Source: Parvularia atlantis | Lineage: Eukaryota > Opisthokonta > Rotosphaerida | Direction: 5' to 3' | Length of the DNA: 16,153 nucleotides | Assembly (NCBI GenBank): GCA_943704415.1 | Contig: CALSCO010000292.1 | Span: 1-16,153 of the forward strand | Shown: piece by piece, positions 16,020 through 16,153 of the stretch | Numbering within the stretch: position 1 is the first letter of the stretch | Layout of the letters: every line of letters starts with the position of its first letter | Position numbers and translations under genes: made by a program | The notes under the pieces: generated by a model | What the model was told of the DNA's origin: nothing | Database searches by the model: none | The model's input: the letters and a program-made list of their open reading frames with translations, nothing else

Positions 16020-16153
16020 CTGCGCGGGCGGGGGCCGCGTGTGAGCCGCGCGCGTTCCATCCTATCCGTCCATCTACCCATCCATCCATCCATCCATCAA
16101 CCCATCCATTGGGCGGCGCGGGGGCAAGGCGCAGGGGCAAGGCGCGGCACGCA
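16020..16153 (-). other. First intron of eL18 (runs off the right edge)
   Basis: On the minus strand the acceptor CGCAG ends at 16020. The window edge reads TGCGTG, which would be the usual GTGCGTG donor if the next base outside is G. The intron would then be about 135 nt, twice any other here, because it contains a GGAT repeat. No in-phase ATG|GT junction was found inside the window. Confidence 0.6.
16057..16110. repeat. Tetranucleotide (CCAT / ATGG) microsatellite
   Basis: An imperfect CCAT array (reading ATGG on the minus strand) with a perfect core of several units near 16079-16098, interrupted by CTAT, CGTC, CTAC and CAAC variants. It lies in the presumed first intron of eL18. The minus-strand ATGs it contains are not taken as starts. 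Confidence 0.9.

Noticed and set aside
13708-16044. A 778-residue plus-strand open frame
   Set aside because: Its middle is the amidase third exon, but both ends read through introns, the spacer and the antisense of eL18. The spliced amidase ends at 15125.
16057-16110. CRISPR-like array
   Set aside because: The repeat unit is four bases with no spacers, a simple microsatellite in a eukaryotic intron.
1-16153. Defence system, prophage, transposon or secondary-metabolite cluster
   Set aside because: No transposase, integrase, terminal inverted repeat, polyketide or toxin domain was seen. The genes are ordinary eukaryotic housekeeping genes, and the novelty lies in splicing signals and gene spacing.

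Overview
This is a nuclear, intron-rich eukaryotic locus, not a bacterial or organellar one. By eye it is very GC-rich (roughly two thirds G+C, not computed). Seven housekeeping genes can be read across it once about 71 very short introns (48-80 nt) are removed. The introns are unusually uniform: about two thirds begin GTGCGN, many carry a CTGAC/CTCAC/CTGAT branch-point-like motif about 10-25 nt before the acceptor, and none has a clear polypyrimidine tract. All exon joins below were worked out by hand from reading frame, splice signals and protein-family similarity, so they are predictions.

Layout from left to right: 1-231 (+) 3' end of an unrecognised gene; 603-2711 (+) bystin/Enp1; 2737-5160 (-) PSMD5/S5b proteasome assembly chaperone; 5219-6733 (+) MYG1; 6828-11462 (-) a COPII Sec24 subunit of the SEC24C/D class; 11534-13006 (-) eIF2B alpha (GCN3); 13029-15125 (+) a fatty-acid-amide-hydrolase-like amidase; 15265-16019 (-) ribosomal protein eL18, with its initiator exon just outside the window. 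Packing is tight: bystin and PSMD5 converge with 25 bp between stops, PSMD5/MYG1 and eIF2B/FAAH are divergent pairs with 58 and 22 bp between their chosen start codons, and the only long gene-free stretch is 232-602.

The genes do not form one pathway, although four of the seven identified proteins serve ribosome production or translation (bystin, eL18, eIF2B alpha and MYG1, an exonuclease linked to rRNA processing). The lineage cannot be fixed from this window. eL18 and the amidase look more like plant, stramenopile or amoebozoan versions than yeast ones, so a GC-rich microbial eukaryote is likelier than a typical fungus.

The most unusual content is in the splicing signals: seven probable GC-AG introns, all phase 0 and all directly after a codon ending in AG; one GC-AG intron carrying four tandem copies of the branch motif; several stop-free introns whose length is a multiple of three; and overlapping antisense ATGs (CCATGG) in both divergent promoters. 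No mobile element, CRISPR array, tRNA or rRNA gene was recognised.
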